Of a stretch of DNA of 64,000 nt, positions 25,219 to 36,005 are shown piece after piece (position 1 is the stretch's first letter; every line of letters begins with the position of its first letter). Origin of the DNA: Actinernus sp. WN-2022 (taxonomy: Eukaryota; Cnidaria; Anthozoa; Actiniaria; Actinernidae); contig JAOWCC010000577.1 of the NCBI GenBank assembly GCA_030867875.1, forward strand, positions 85,789,740-85,853,739. Direction: 5' to 3'. The translations under genes and the position numbers were made by a program. The notes beneath the pieces are model-generated. The model saw only the letters and a program-made list of their open reading frames with translations. It was not told where the DNA came from and made no database searches.

Positions 25219-26015
25219 AATACCAGGGGTAAGTCCATCAATAAAAATAATATAGTAACAAAAAATTCTCACATCTAATTAACTAAAAGGGATACACTTT
25301 CTTTGAAATGCAAAAATATCTGATTGGTCAAAAAGACTAAGAAAATTGGGAAAAGCCAATCAAATTAGGGCCATTTCTATGGCAAATTTTTAGTAAACAC
25401 GTAGACACATTCACAACTGAATGACACTTTCCAACTACTGTACTTGTTTAATAAAAACAAAAAACAGTAAAAAGTACTTATGTACATTGGCATTATCTGT
25501 GGAGATGCTGGAAAGAACCAAAACGAATAACCAAAAGAGCTTAAAATATTTCTTGAAGATTTTCACAGTGGTAAAACCAAAGGCAGAGAAGAATATTAGC
25601 CATGACATACGTGGTTGCTTTTCATTTTGAAAAATGGGGCACATGTCGGCTCTGTTTTCAAAAAAGAGGGGAGATTTTCAATTATTTTGGGAGACCAGTC
25701 TTGACTTGTTCTCCTGAAAAATGAGCGAGACATTAATTTTGTTCTCTATTAATTTGATTTTGTTATCTATCTAAAATTATGGCATATGAAAATACCAAAT
25801 TTCGGATAAAATGATAAAATTTATAATATAAAAACTTTCTATTTGTTGTGAGTCTTCAAGGACATATTTATCTTCAGCAACTTATAAGTATTGCGTAGTT
25901 CCAGAAAATATCCAATCCCCCCACGGAAGGGATTTGTTCTTTGACCCCCCTCCCCTCTGGACATAGACATTGACATAAACATATTTTTATTAGCACTTTG
26001 TACTACATAGGTACA
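25219..26015. other. No gene recognised; repeat half shared with ~30.2 kb
   Basis: About 70 bp at ~25847-25920 (TTATCTTCAGCAACTTATAA, TAGTTCCAGAAAATAT) recur inverted at ~30180-30250. Confidence 0.55.
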
Positions 26016-26471
26016 TCAGATTGTTGCTAATAAACTTTTAAGGTAGCTAAAAAATTGAAAAGTAACTAATAAAAATATTAAGAGCCTTGTATCGTGACAG
26101 ATCTGGCAATAGTTGAAACTTCCCTTGAGGGATTGATAATAGTTAAGAAAATATCTTTCTGACATACGGCTACTGTCTAGGTTAGCAAGAGTTTTTAATT
26201 TTAATAAGAAATCATTCCTGATTGCCTCAAACGTTTTACATCTTATTAGGAAGTGTATTTTGTCTTCCATTTCTTTGTTGCAAGTTGGGCATATTCGATC
26301 TTCTGGTTTTAACATGGGTTTAACATGTCTACCTTTCTCAATCTGTAGGCAATGATTGCTTATTCTTAATTTCGTGAATGTAATTCTGTGTTTAATGTTT
26401 TTAATAGTATTCAAATAATCTTCGAATTCATACTTTGGATCGACTCTGGATCTCCCAAAAAGTTCCTCCAA
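26016..26471 (-). pseudogene. Retrotransposon C-terminal Cys/His domain
   Basis: 150 residues with KLRISNHCLQIEKGRH and a zinc-knuckle-like CPTCNKEMEDKIHFLIRC at ~80-97, the arrangement seen after the RT domain of some non-LTR elements. The RT itself is absent. A C/T-rich tract lies at the 5' side. Confidence 0.75.
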
Positions 26472-26806
26472 ATTGCCCCCCCCCCCCCCACCCTCCCCTC
26501 CGGAATTTCCAGACTTTTATCACAATGCTTCCCCACCCCTTCGGAAATTCCAGATATTATTTTGATACCAATACTTAGTCAGTTCATAATCAACAATATA
26601 ATAAATCTAATACTCATGCTACAAGTATAGAAAGCAGTTTTAATCGCGGAATACCTGTTCTTAGCACATGGGGCCTGGGGTTAACTAGATAACTTTATTT
26701 ATACACGGTAGGTCCTTCAGGAGTGATAAAAATACAATTATGGAAATTGCTATATACTATGGTATCTAAATATACTAATGAGTATAGCTGATATAATAAT
26801 TACTAT

Positions 26807-26868
<62 letters not shown>

Positions 26869-26929
26869 TAATATGATAAAAACTAAAAATAAATAAAATT
26901 TCCTTGCTTTACAAGGACGCCGTGTCTTT
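26472..26929. repeat. Low-complexity stretch with (CTA)n microsatellite
   Basis: A C tract at ~26477-26490 and about twenty CTA/TAC triplets at 26804-26868; otherwise nothing recognised. Confidence 0.8.
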
Positions 26930-29545
26930 AAGTGCTCACCCCGAAAAAGCATGGCAGCGTATTTGAGATTTAAAAGTTGTCAGTGATGACGTCTGTCTAA
27001 GGTCTGATGGCAAGCTATTCCACAGTACCGCCCCACTGTAACTCAAGCTCCTTTTGTAAAAGTCGGTGCGGGGGAGCGGCACTGCCAGCTTGCCATCTGT
27101 GTTTCTCAAGTTTTATGACGCGACATCAGTCCGATTGATAAACCTCGAGGTCAAATATTCAGGAGCTTCATTATGTAACACTTTGTACATTAAAATCGAT
27201 TTACTGACCTTCGTTGTCGGTCTAGTTTATTTCAGTTAAGTAACTGAAAGAGGTTATCGGCGTTAGCGTCATAGCTTGAAAATGTTATTATGCGTGCCGC
27301 GCGATTTTGTAATTTTTGTAATTTTCGGGAAAGGCCTTTGTTACAGTTGCCCCAAACTACACTACAATAATCAAAGTGCGGTTGTACTAGCTCATTATAA
27401 ATGGTAAGCAGTGTCTCTTGAGGAACAAAGTGCCTAACGCGTTTGATGGCACTTATCCCAGAGGCGATTTTTTGGGATATCACGTGAACATGATTTTCCC
27501 AATTTAGGTCTTGATCAATTTGTACACCAAGGGACTTTGAAACTGAGACCTGCTTTACTGGGGCTTCGTCAATAACGAAGTTTGGGCGCCCCGTGAGATT
27601 GGATAGCCTTTGTCTTGAGCCAATGAGTAAAAATTCGGTTTTCGTCATGTTTAGCGTGAGCTTATTGGCAGCCAACCAAACGTGAATCCTATTCAAATCA
27701 AAACTCATACGCTCATTTATTTCTTCTATATTATTACTTGCGTATGCTATGCTAGTGTCATCTGCATACATTCTTGGCTGCGAATATACTAAGCTGTTAG
27801 GCAGGTCATTTATGTATAATAGAAATAATAAGGGGCCTAGGATGGTCCCAGGAGGCACGCCACTCCTAACAACTTTCTTAGATGACTTATAGCTATTAAC
27901 GATACACGTTTGCATTCGACTTTCTAAATAGGAATTAAACCAGTTCTGTGCAGGTCCGGTTATTCCATAATATTCTAATTTTGATAGAAGAATAGTATGG
28001 TCAACTGTATCAAAGGCCTTTTTTAAGTCTAGAAAGACAACAGCATTAATGTATCCGCGATCAATATTTAGTGACCAACTATCGGTTGCTTCCAGTAGTG
28101 CAGTTACTGTGAAGTGAACGGAACGAAAACCAGATTGGTGGGATGAAAGCAATCTGTTATCAGTTAAATATTTATACAGTTGATCATTAACGATTCGCTC
28201 AAACATCTTTGCAACTACTGGGATAATTGATATAGGCCGGTAGTTGGTCATGTCAGTGCGTTTCCCGGCGTTTTTATAAAGTGGTGTGACTAGCGTTCTT
28301 CCATTCGTTGGGAAACACACCTGTTTCAATTGACTTGTTAAATATATTAGTCAGTGACTCAGATATCAAATAAGGACATTCCCTGAGAAGTTTGGCAGAA
28401 ATATTATCAAGACCGGTTGCTTTGGACTTGCAAAGTTTGGATAATAGTGAAAATACTTGAGATTGATTAGTAGTCTCGAGGGAGAAACGCTTGTTAGTTT
28501 CATTGAGATAGTCTTTATAACAAACGTCAACTTCTTTTATATTTTTAGCAAGTTCCGGTCCGATTTCTGCAAAGTATTCATTGAATGTCTCGGCAACCTC
28601 AACTGGGTCACTTGAAGTTGTACCTTTACAATCTTTTCATTAATCACTGATTTGTTGTTTTTACGCGAAGTTATTTCATTGATGGTTTGCCACATCTTAC
28701 GCGAGTTGCCAGTATAGTTTTCAAAAGCATATCTAAATATATGTACTGCCATATATAGCTTAAACCTAATCCCGGCAGGAGGCTGGTACAGCGGTCTGTG
28801 GGTGGCCAGTTCTAAAAAACACTAAGTTAATCAATAAGTTAATTGTCAAGTGACAGAAAATTAAATTAGAAATAAATAATCAAATATTACAAATAATAAA
28901 GTTAAGTGATTCAGAGGGAGGCACGAGCTTGGGCTTGAAACGCGGACGGAGTGGTGGCAGTACAGCAGCAGCGGGGAGAGTGTTACAGAGCACACAGCGG
29001 TCAAACGTCTGCGCGTGCGTATTACGGTCAGTCTGGTGGGCGGCCGCGCGAATTTCCCGCGCAAAATTTACCGTAAAACATATTACAACAACCCGGTGTT
29101 TAAAAAAAAACTCGGCTTGTGAACTTCTACCCCAAAAAGTTAAGAAAAGTACGTAAAAGTTAAGCTTTATATTTAAACAGTCGACGGGAAATTGAACAAA
29201 CTTCAAGCTGTGAGTTTACCCAAAAAAATTGTAATTTACCAAAAAAGTTATCAAGGTTTTAAAACGGGTGTGTGAACAGTGACGCCGCCGGCTCGCTTTG
29301 AATTTGTTTTGGAATATGTTGTTGTTGTAAGACTTTTGACGCATGCGCAGACGTTTGACCGCTGTGTGGTTCCAGAGCGATTTAGTGCGGACGTAGAACG
29401 AATGTCTAAATGCACTATTGTAATAGGCTTTCTTTGCTTTCCTGATCTCGTCATTTACATGATTGCGTATTTTCTTAAAGGTATTCCAATTCTGTTGATC
29501 TTTAGACATTATAGCCTTAATTTTGAGACGATCTCTCCGGTGCAT
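26930..29545 (-). pseudogene. Non-LTR retrotransposon RT gene, broken and interrupted
   Basis: The central open frame (28329-27232) has RT motifs in order: NYRPISIIPVVAKMFE (~29-44), VVFLDLKKAFDTVDHTILL (~97-115), SGVPPGTILGPLLFLLYIND (~156-175), YADDTSIAY (188-196) and ANKLTLNMTKTEFLL. It stops at 27232, and the C-terminal part (GAVLWNSLPSDL-type) follows in other frames to ~26980. Upstream, endonuclease-RT linker remnants lie at 28537-28752 and 29216-29545 (RRDRLKIKAIMSKDQQNW), separated by foreign DNA. The endonuclease domain itself is not seen. Confidence 0.88.
28761..29375. mobile_element. Insertion splitting the RT linker region
   Basis: Between two parts of the RT linker lies ~600 bp containing an inverted pair, CAGCGGTCAAACGTCTGCGC (~28996) and its complement (~29343-29362). 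Boundaries are approximate. Confidence 0.5.
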
Positions 29546-30757
29546 TTTATTTTTAACTCAGAATTAATCCATGGGCTTTTCGATGCTCGTGTACGTCTAG
29601 TACGTCTAACTACGCTAAATCGATCACGAAGTAAAGTTACATATGTTTCAAATGTTTGATGTGGAAAGACCGACTTATATGACTAAATATTGTACTATAC
29701 TTGGACAATAATTACCCAAGCGACTGTCGATAGCTTTCAATCACTCAATTCGGTGCAGAAATGAGTTTTTGCATGCAAAACGCTCGCCAGTTTGAGTGAG
29801 AGAGAAAAACAAAATGGCCGCTTTGTTGTTTTGTCGTCCAATCCGTCCAACCAGCAATGTCTCGCTCCTCAGGAATTGCTTTGGCTTTAAGGAAAGGCGC
29901 TTAAAAAGGATTGTTTTGAAAGTACTCACAAACAGATAGAAGAGTTTGAGACAATTTATTTGAATTCAACAGAAAAAAACGCAAATTTATGATCATCAAA
30001 AGACGTCATGCAGTCACGCAGTTACGATTACATGCGTTCCCCTCTGGAAAATATAAGCCTTGGTGTAACTCCTCTCCCCACTGGAAATTTCGGCAGATCG
30101 ATCCCCCGCACCTCGGGAATTTCCAGTCGCTTCCATGGTGGTGGTGTGTGTGGGTGGTGGTGTGTGTGTGTGGGTGGGGATATGAATATTTTCTGGAACT
30201 ACACAATACTTATAAGTTGCTGAAGATAAATATGTCCTTGAAGACTCACAACAAAGATAAAGAATCACTTGATCGAGCTAGCCAGCTATTCAACTATGTC
30301 TTCAGCCAATAATTGAGACTCTATGGAACAAAAACTGTTCACGAGTAGTACTGCATTCAAAATGCTGGACACTCGGCAATGAGATATGATACTTGTATCC
30401 AATTGTTTTTTAAATAAAACATATTTTCCAATTTCTTCAACATATTTTAAATTTAGACAACAATTTAACAGCAACTTATTTCAACAGTAGGGGTTCCCTT
30501 TAAAAAGAAATCATATGGTATTCTTGGGCTTTTTGGAATAAATTCGAACTTGTGAGTTTTCAAAGAGCCCAAATTGCACTCCGCCTGTGGACTCATGCAA
30601 TTCTGATACTCTGAAAACTCACTCATTTGAATTTCTCCCTAACTACACGAGAGTACCACATGAGTTCCTATACGAATCTCATACGGTAGTCACAGCTGAA
30701 GTGCATGAGTGCGTTTGCAAAATCTGATGGTGTAATGGCTGAGAGAGAGGTGGAATC
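29546..30757. other. No gene recognised
   Basis: It holds a GT-rich tract (~30140-30178) and the inverted partner (~30180-30250) of the repeat at ~25850. Short frames lack motifs. Confidence 0.5.
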
Positions 30758-31067
30758 CCGGGGGGGGGACTCCCTTATGTGAGGGGTACATGGATGCTCG
30801 TCGTACCTTTTAGGGGTCAAAATCAGGAGTTTGGTACCACTTAGGGTATCCACCATCAAACACAGACATTTCTATGTAAAGCGGTACCTTTTAGGGGTCG
30901 GGTGTCAATTGAACAAAAAAGCTGTTATCAATTTACATTTCTATTATCTTTTAGAGGTCAAAATAAGCTTGAGCCACGCCCATTTTAGTACCTCTTAGGG
31001 GTCAAATCGAAAATGTCCGACGAGCATCCCTACCCCTTTTATATGGGAGTCCCCCCCCCCCCGGGGG
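30758..31067. repeat. MITE with GGGGACTCCC termini
   Basis: Ends CCGGGGGGGGGACTCCC and its complement enclose inverted GATGCTCGTCG / CGACGAGCATC and three or four CCTTTTAGGGGTCA-type motifs. No coding capacity. Confidence 0.85.
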
Positions 31068-31873
31068 ATGGAATGACCACTGTCGGCTATGCATGCTATT
31101 TATAACTTAGCAAAATATCAACAAAAATACTAAATCATCAAGACAGTATTCATCGGACCATGTGATTCAAGGGAAAACGAAAAAACTTATTATTCTTATA
31201 CTTTTGTCAAAGTAGCTTTCCATCTAGAGCAAAATAAATAATTGTTGTTGTTGTGGTCATAATTATCATTGAAGAAGTTAAGTGACTTTTCATGTTTTAA
31301 GCTAGTTTGAAGTGGTTTGCATTAAGTGGACAGTAGTGATAATTGGATGGCCAAAATGCAATTTTTCTCAAGTAGACACTTGCCCTGGGATTAATCAGTC
31401 CAAGAATCATACTTTAATGCGAACCACAACTTCAGTAATCACACATTCTAGATGTCATGCAAATCTCGTTCTTCGTGCAGTCAAGTTTTCGAAATGGTGT
31501 ATTGTGTATTGTCGATAATTGTCAAAATATGGTGCTAGCTCAAAATGGATGCCAAAATTGGAACGAGCAAGACAAAAATAGTAACAGATGCAAGTTTCAT
31601 CCCAATATCTTTAAAATGAAAGCCAGGGGAATAAATGAAATCTCAAAATTTTATAGAGGTTATGAGGCAGGAGGGCAACTCTTCCTTGTATACAACATAA
31701 ATTCCAAAAATATCTACTGACAAAAATCTGCACTGCATGCATTGTTCAAGGCCAAAACTCTCAACTTGACAATTTTCAATGATCTTTTTAAAATTACGAA
31801 ATGGAAAACCAGAAAAAGAACTTTGGAACTCGATTCTTCAAACCTTTAATATTTATTTTAAAATAGGTAAATA
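31068..31873. other. No gene recognised
   Basis: Short frames on the plus strand (e.g. 31457-31720) show no known motif. Confidence 0.5.
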
Positions 31874-32015
31874 AAATTGAAGGTTGTGTGCAAAAAGGAC
31901 GTAAGTGACTCTTGAGCACATTCTAAATTCTCCCTTAAAAACCGAAATTGAAGGAGAGTTTAGAATGTGATCAGGAGACCCGTTTTGGACACATCCCTTC
32001 AATTTTAGGTTATAG
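31874..32015. repeat. Hairpin MITE
   Basis: ATTGAAGGTTGTGT and ACACATCCCTTCAAT ends with inner arms CACATTCTAAATTCTCC / GGAGAGTTTAGAATGTG. Confidence 0.75.
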
Positions 32016-32105
32016 TTCTGATCTTTAAGCATCCACAAGAACTAGGTAGCTCTGCCCAGTCTTCCAAATTATTTTGGGTTATAATGTAGTGCGTGTAGTG
32101 TGTTC

Positions 32106-33083
32106 ATGACACCCCCTGGCACTTCCTATTTTGAATTTATGGAAGAACCTAATATATTTTGGACTTTATTTCACAGGATGGTCAGTAATTATGAACATGT
32201 TAAAGGTCATAACTGCACACCAGCAGAGGTTATTTGGTCACATTCAAAGGAAAACAGGGATGGTATTCCTTCTATCTCTTTATTGGGAAGAATAATTAAA
32301 GAGATTTGGGGAGATAGAGTCAAGATAATGAGGAGGCGTTGTGATGGACATAGAAAAGCAAGTTATCTAAATATAAAACGGTGCAATTCTGAAGAAATCT
32401 TAACCAAAGCTATGCCAGATGGATGGAGTCAGATTGCTGATAGTCGTGACAGAATATGTTTCATCAGACCCGAGAAGTTGGAACTAAATGATCAACGAGT
32501 AATTACTGAACTTTCGGTCGAGAAGAATGTGGATGGTGAGGTAGCATATCATGTAAGTAGTCATGGATGTAAACTGGACCTGCGTCATGACCTGAACATC
32601 ATGGATGTCTTACAGGATATACCTCTATCACGCAAGATATACAACTTGTTAAAGTTCTTTGACAGTCTAACATTGTGTAGAGGTTTTGTTTTAGAAGAGG
32701 TGATTACAATGTTACCACATAAATCTGGCTTTGTCAAAGACCTCTCACTACCCCAGAGTCCAAAGGAATTGAGAACTTTCTCTACAAAATGTTTAGTTTT
32801 TGTTTCTGTTGGTACACATGTACACTGTTCCAATTGCACAGAATTCCTTGGTAAGATGAATAGTCGAAGTAGAAGTCGGAAGGCGAATTCCACTGAGGTG
32901 ATCTTTTCGTCAAGACGTAACCGAAAATACATGCCCAGAAATGATATGGTTAAACTTCTCAATGAGGATAGAAAAGTAATAAAAAGATGCAGGCAGCAGG
33001 TCAAATATTGGAAGGAGAAATGTACGGAAATAGCAGAATCCATTGATGACAAGGATAGCTGTGATATTGGTACTAATACATAA
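32106..33083 (+). CDS. Uncharacterised single-exon ORF, Cys motif plus basic coiled coil
   Basis: 325 codons from the ATG at 32106 without interruption, long for this AT-rich, repeat-filled region. The N-terminal two-thirds are mixed alpha/beta with no motif I recognise. At ~243-252 comes VHCSNCTEFL, a single CxxC that may be half of a zinc site, followed by a Ser/Arg-rich stretch (MNSRSRSRK) and a basic helical region with KVIKRCRQQVKYWKEKC. This Cys-then-coiled-coil arrangement resembles cnidarian-expanded, transposon-associated proteins of unknown function. No TIRs bracket it clearly. It could be a domesticated or recently active transposon gene or one exon of a larger gene. Confidence 0.5.
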   Translation: MTPPGTSYFEFMEEPNIFWTLFHRMVSNYEHVKGHNCTPAEVIWSHSKENRDGIPSISLLGRIIKEIWGDRVKIMRRRCDGHRKASYLNIKRCNSEEILTKAMPDGWSQIADSRDRICFIRPEKLELNDQRVITELSVEKNVDGEVAYHVSSHGCKLDLRHDLNIMDVLQDIPLSRKIYNLLKFFDSLTLCRGFVLEEVITMLPHKSGFVKDLSLPQSPKELRTFSTKCLVFVSVGTHVHCSNCTEFLGKMNSRSRSRKANSTEVIFSSRRNRKYMPRNDMVKLLNEDRKVIKRCRQQVKYWKEKCTEIAESIDDKDSCDIGTNT

Positions 33084-33536
33084 CATTTCATGGAATGAAT
33101 GAACTTGAAGTGCTCTGTTGTTGGAATGACAAATGGAATATCAGACTCGGATGGCAGTAAACCTCATAGCTATAGTCAGTGTAGTTGATGCATGGCTTAG
33201 CGTGTATTCGATTGGCCGTATTCTGGAATAAGAATACACAGAATGATAACTACGAATAGTATTGTTTACTAGGAGTTACCAACGTCAAGTGAAATGCTAC
33301 CGAATTGTTGGTAGAGGAATTGTAGTTTTAGGATGATGCACAAATGTAGAGAATGCGGGAAAACCGAGCAAATTAGTATGTACTGTTTCTTAAGAATGAA
33401 ATGTTGTTTAGGCCTGGCGATCTTTCTCAAAGTCCACAGGTGACAGGCTCTCATAATAACGCCATAACGCCGAGAAGCACGTAAAAGCACATTGCCTTCC
33501 TCTTGAAACGTCACTCAAACATTCGTCACCCTCATG
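33084..33536. other. No gene recognised; short repeat shared with ~50.7 kb
   Basis: CGATTGGCCGTATTCTGGAATAAG near 33208-33232 has an inverted counterpart at ~50728-50752, so part of this stretch is repeat-derived. Confidence 0.45.
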
Positions 33537-34637
33537 TACGGTGGCTTTTTAGGGCCATTCAAAGGACGATTATATTTTTTTGAAATCCCGAGTTAGTTAA
33601 AACAAATTAGGACATTTTTTTAGGGGGAAATATGAAAAAGTAATTGGTGTTTTTCTTAATCCGAGTTCGTAATCCCGAGTTCCTTAGCTGTACACGAGGT
33701 CGTCTTGTCTGCAGTAAAGATGGCGTGGAAGTCAACTACTTCTTAGTTGTACTTTATATGTGCTTGGTGCGCTTCAAGCTGTGTTTATCGGTTTTGCCAA
33801 GCTATATTCCAAGCAACGAAGGCGTCGTGAATGACCAGCGAGAGCTACTTGTTAGAGAATATTTCAATTTAGGTCTAGATTACGCCGAAAAAAATAGCCT
33901 TTTCTTTTGCTTGTGCATGGTGTCATTTTGTTGGGAACGGGTTGCCTCCGTTTACTTAATATCACGTCCTCTCCTGCGAAGGAGAGGACGTCGAAGTGAT
34001 GTGAATAGTATTATTGATTCCATCCTCAATATCTTTTCGGGATTTCATCTCTTAGCTTGTTCTAAAATAAACAGATTTGAATATTTGCTTTCTTTGACTC
34101 GTTACGCTGGATGAGGTTTGAGCCCATACTTCATGCTGAACTGAACGTAACGAATAGACCTCTGCCGATAGCGCCGTCATATCCACAAAAATATGGGATG
34201 GCCAGGCAAATCATCTATACTTCATTAGTAGGGGCTGTTTTCCCCTGTGGATCCCTTGAATTTTTGTTTGACATGGCGACGTTATCAGGAACTGAGGAGG
34301 CAATATATTTAGTCGTTAAAACTGGCAATATTTGCATCTGATCGATCGACCGCCATGCTCACTACACGTGGTAAGAAGAATGGACGAAGAACTCGGCATC
34401 GGGATTAGGAACTCGGGATTAAGAACTTGGGATTAAGAACTCGGGATTAAGGACTCGGGATTAGGAACTCGGGATTAGGAACTCGGGATTAGGAACTCGG
34501 GATTAGGAACTCGGGATTAGGAACATGGGATTAGGAACTCGGGATTATTAAAGAACTCGGATTAAGAACTCGGGATTAAGAACTTGGTATTTCAAAAAAT
34601 ATAATCGGTTTTTTAATGGCCCTAACAAGCCACCGTA
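33537..34637. mobile_element. Foldback element with 14 bp GAACTCGGGATTAG repeats
   Basis: TIRs of ~55 bp (TACGGTGGC..TTAGGGCCATT..ATATTTTTT) at 33537 and inverted ending at 34637. The right arm holds about fourteen copies of GAACTCGGGATTAG/AA (34383-34585), and the left arm has a few degenerate inverted copies. It stops about 100 bp left of the Polinton-like element. Confidence 0.85.
33824..34114 (+). pseudogene. Possible captured integrase-type N-terminal fragment
   Basis: Within the foldback element, NDQRELLVREYFNLGLDYAE followed by LRRRGRRSDVNSIIDSI resembles the HTH-like N-terminal part of an rve-type integrase family seen in other animal genomes. The rest of the frame does not. Probably frameshifted. 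Weak, by memory of the family only. Confidence 0.3.
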
Positions 34638-34737
34638 CTGATGTATACTTCCACAAACAAATAAAGTTTGACTCGGAAAAAAAGTGTTTCTTACCGTTTT
34701 TTCTCTTCACTGCATTAGTGCATGGTTCGGCCGAAGA

Positions 34738-34742
34738 CCTCC
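34738..34742. repeat. Target-site duplication, left (CCTCC)
   Basis: CCTCC directly precedes the left TIR and recurs directly after the right TIR. If the element is taken to start one base later, the duplication becomes the 6 bp CCTCCA, the length usual for Polintons. Confidence 0.85.
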
Positions 34743-34878
34743 AGTAGTAGGGGCGGTAGTAGAATTATACCACTTTTTTTGTTGCACAAGGGCGCCATAA
34801 AGCGAATTCAGAAATCCACTTTATGGCACCCTTGCACAACAAAAAAAGTTGTATAATTCTACTACCGCCCCTACTACT
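34743..34878. repeat. Imperfect palindrome forming the left tip
   Basis: The first ~68 nt are nearly the reverse complement of the last ~68 nt, with about six mismatches and a short AT-rich loop around GAATTCAGAAA. Single-stranded, it would fold into a long hairpin. Confidence 0.9.
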
Positions 34879-34967
34879 AGGGGTACTAAGGGTCATCCAA
34901 ATTGTCACTAGACATTCTTACACATAAAAATCCAAACTTGATAACCCTATTAGAGATATGATTAGCA

Positions 34968-34977
34968 TATAGTTATA
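34968..34977 (+). promoter_or_regulatory. TATA-like decamer TATAGTTATA in the left TIR
   Basis: It lies 36-45 nt upstream of the F-box/ankyrin ATG, inside the TIR. The same decamer, inverted, occurs at 45922-45931 upstream of PolB and at 46006-46015 and 46118-46127 in the right subterminal copies. A promoter role is inferred from position and composition only. Confidence 0.45.
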
Positions 34978-35012
34978 TCGACATCGATTGTCCCGTATCG
35001 ATCTCTTCTACT

Positions 35013-35677
35013 ATGGATCATATATCGTACCTCCCGATGGAAATCTTGACTAAGATCGTAGAGTATGCAGGCCCAGAATCATTCGCAAGCATCGCAAGGA
35101 CATCGAAACACCTAAACGGTGCCGCATCTCTCGTGCGCTACAAAAACGTAGACCAAGAGTTCCGTAAACGAGTACTCACTTTCGGTCTTAGGTCTACTCG
35201 TAATGACAACGATCGAGACAATTTGGCTAGGACATTCGGTATTTCCGCAAACTACATCGATGATAGCTTTCCTCTTGTCTACGCCAGTGAATATGGTAAT
35301 CTTAACGTTATTAAGTGGCTCATTAAGCACTTATGGTTCGATAAAATGGGTGGACACACCGATTACGTTCTATGCGCTGCCTGTAAGGATGGCTGTCTTG
35401 ATATCGCTAAGTGGCTCACTAAGCACTTCCAGTTCACCAAAGAGGATAAAGCCGTCGGGTTTGCTATACTAGATGCCTGTAGGAATGGCTCATTCGACGC
35501 TTTCAGATAACCATAGAGTATGAATACGCCCATCATGCTCTACTATGCGCCAGTAGCAATGGTCATCTTAATACCGCTAAACGGATCGTTGAGTGGCTCA
35601 TTAAGCGCTCCCAGCTCACCATAGTGGACGAAAACGCTCTACTAGATTACTACATAAATGCTTATGCCGCCACATAG
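35013..35677 (+). pseudogene. F-box / ankyrin-repeat protein, frameshifted
   Basis: The first 165 codons open with an F-box-like segment (residues ~4-40, LPMEILTKIVEYAG then ARTSKHLN), followed by ankyrin-type repeats: residues ~86-107 (LVYASEYGNLNVIKWLIKH), ~118-139 (LCAACKDGCLDIAKWLTKH) and the start of a third at ~150. The frame stops at 35508-35510, and another ankyrin unit (HHALLCASSNGHLNTAK) continues in a different frame to a stop at 35675-35677, so the gene has suffered a frameshift near 35505. F-box/ankyrin proteins usually recruit targets to Skp1-Cullin ubiquitin ligases and are common in giant viruses and poxviruses, the latter with the F-box at the C-terminus. Its position beside the TIR is that of a host-interaction gene. 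Confident for fold, moderate for role. Confidence 0.82.
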
Positions 35678-35682
35678 GATCT

Positions 35683-35775
35683 CTCGCAACATCCAAATTG
35701 TCCCTAGGCATTCTTGCACCTAAAGATCCAAACTTGAGCAACTGTTAGAGATATCATTAGTATACCGCATATCGC
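35683..35775 (+). repeat. Degenerate subterminal copy of the inner TIR
   Basis: It follows TIR positions ~34893-34985 in the same orientation (CATCCAAATTGTC, CATTCTT, AATCCAAACTTGA, GTTAGAGATAT) at reduced identity. It lies just after the F-box gene, so that gene is bracketed by two copies of the segment. Confidence 0.8.
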
Positions 35776-35782
35776 CACCTAT

Positions 35783-35897
35783 GGTATTAGTATACATTCT
35801 CTACTCCACGATATTAACTTACGTTGTTATCTCCATCCACGGTACTAACATACATTCTCTACTTCACGATATTAACGTATGCTGTTATCTTAGTACG
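35783..35897 (+). repeat. Two tandem copies of a 57 bp unit
   Basis: Each unit contains TACATTCTCTACT, CACGATATTAAC and GTTATCT. The array lies upstream of the Cys-rich gene and may hold its promoter or a factor-binding site; this is inferred from position only. Confidence 0.7.
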
Positions 35898-36005
35898 TAT
35901 TAATACCACACAGATTAGACAAGTGCGTATGATTGAAGAACCTCAACGTAGACGCCACAACCAAGATACCAATTAGACATATAGTATATATAGGTATATA
36001 ACACG

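Larger units (their letters stand above)
34743..35003 (+). repeat. Left terminal inverted repeat of the Polinton-like element
   Basis: About 261 bp that reappear inverted at 46092-46351 with only trivial differences, such as a T-run of 7 versus 6. It begins AGTAGTAGGGGCGG and ends ...GTATCGATC, ten bases before the F-box gene start. The outer 136 nt form a palindrome; the inner part carries a TATA-like decamer at 34968-34977. Confidence 0.95.

Noticed and set aside
25850..30250. A single 4.4 kb TIR element between the two TAGTTCCAGAAAATAT repeats
   Set aside because: The arms are short and the interior is made of unrelated retroelement and microsatellite pieces; two separate inverted copies are as likely.
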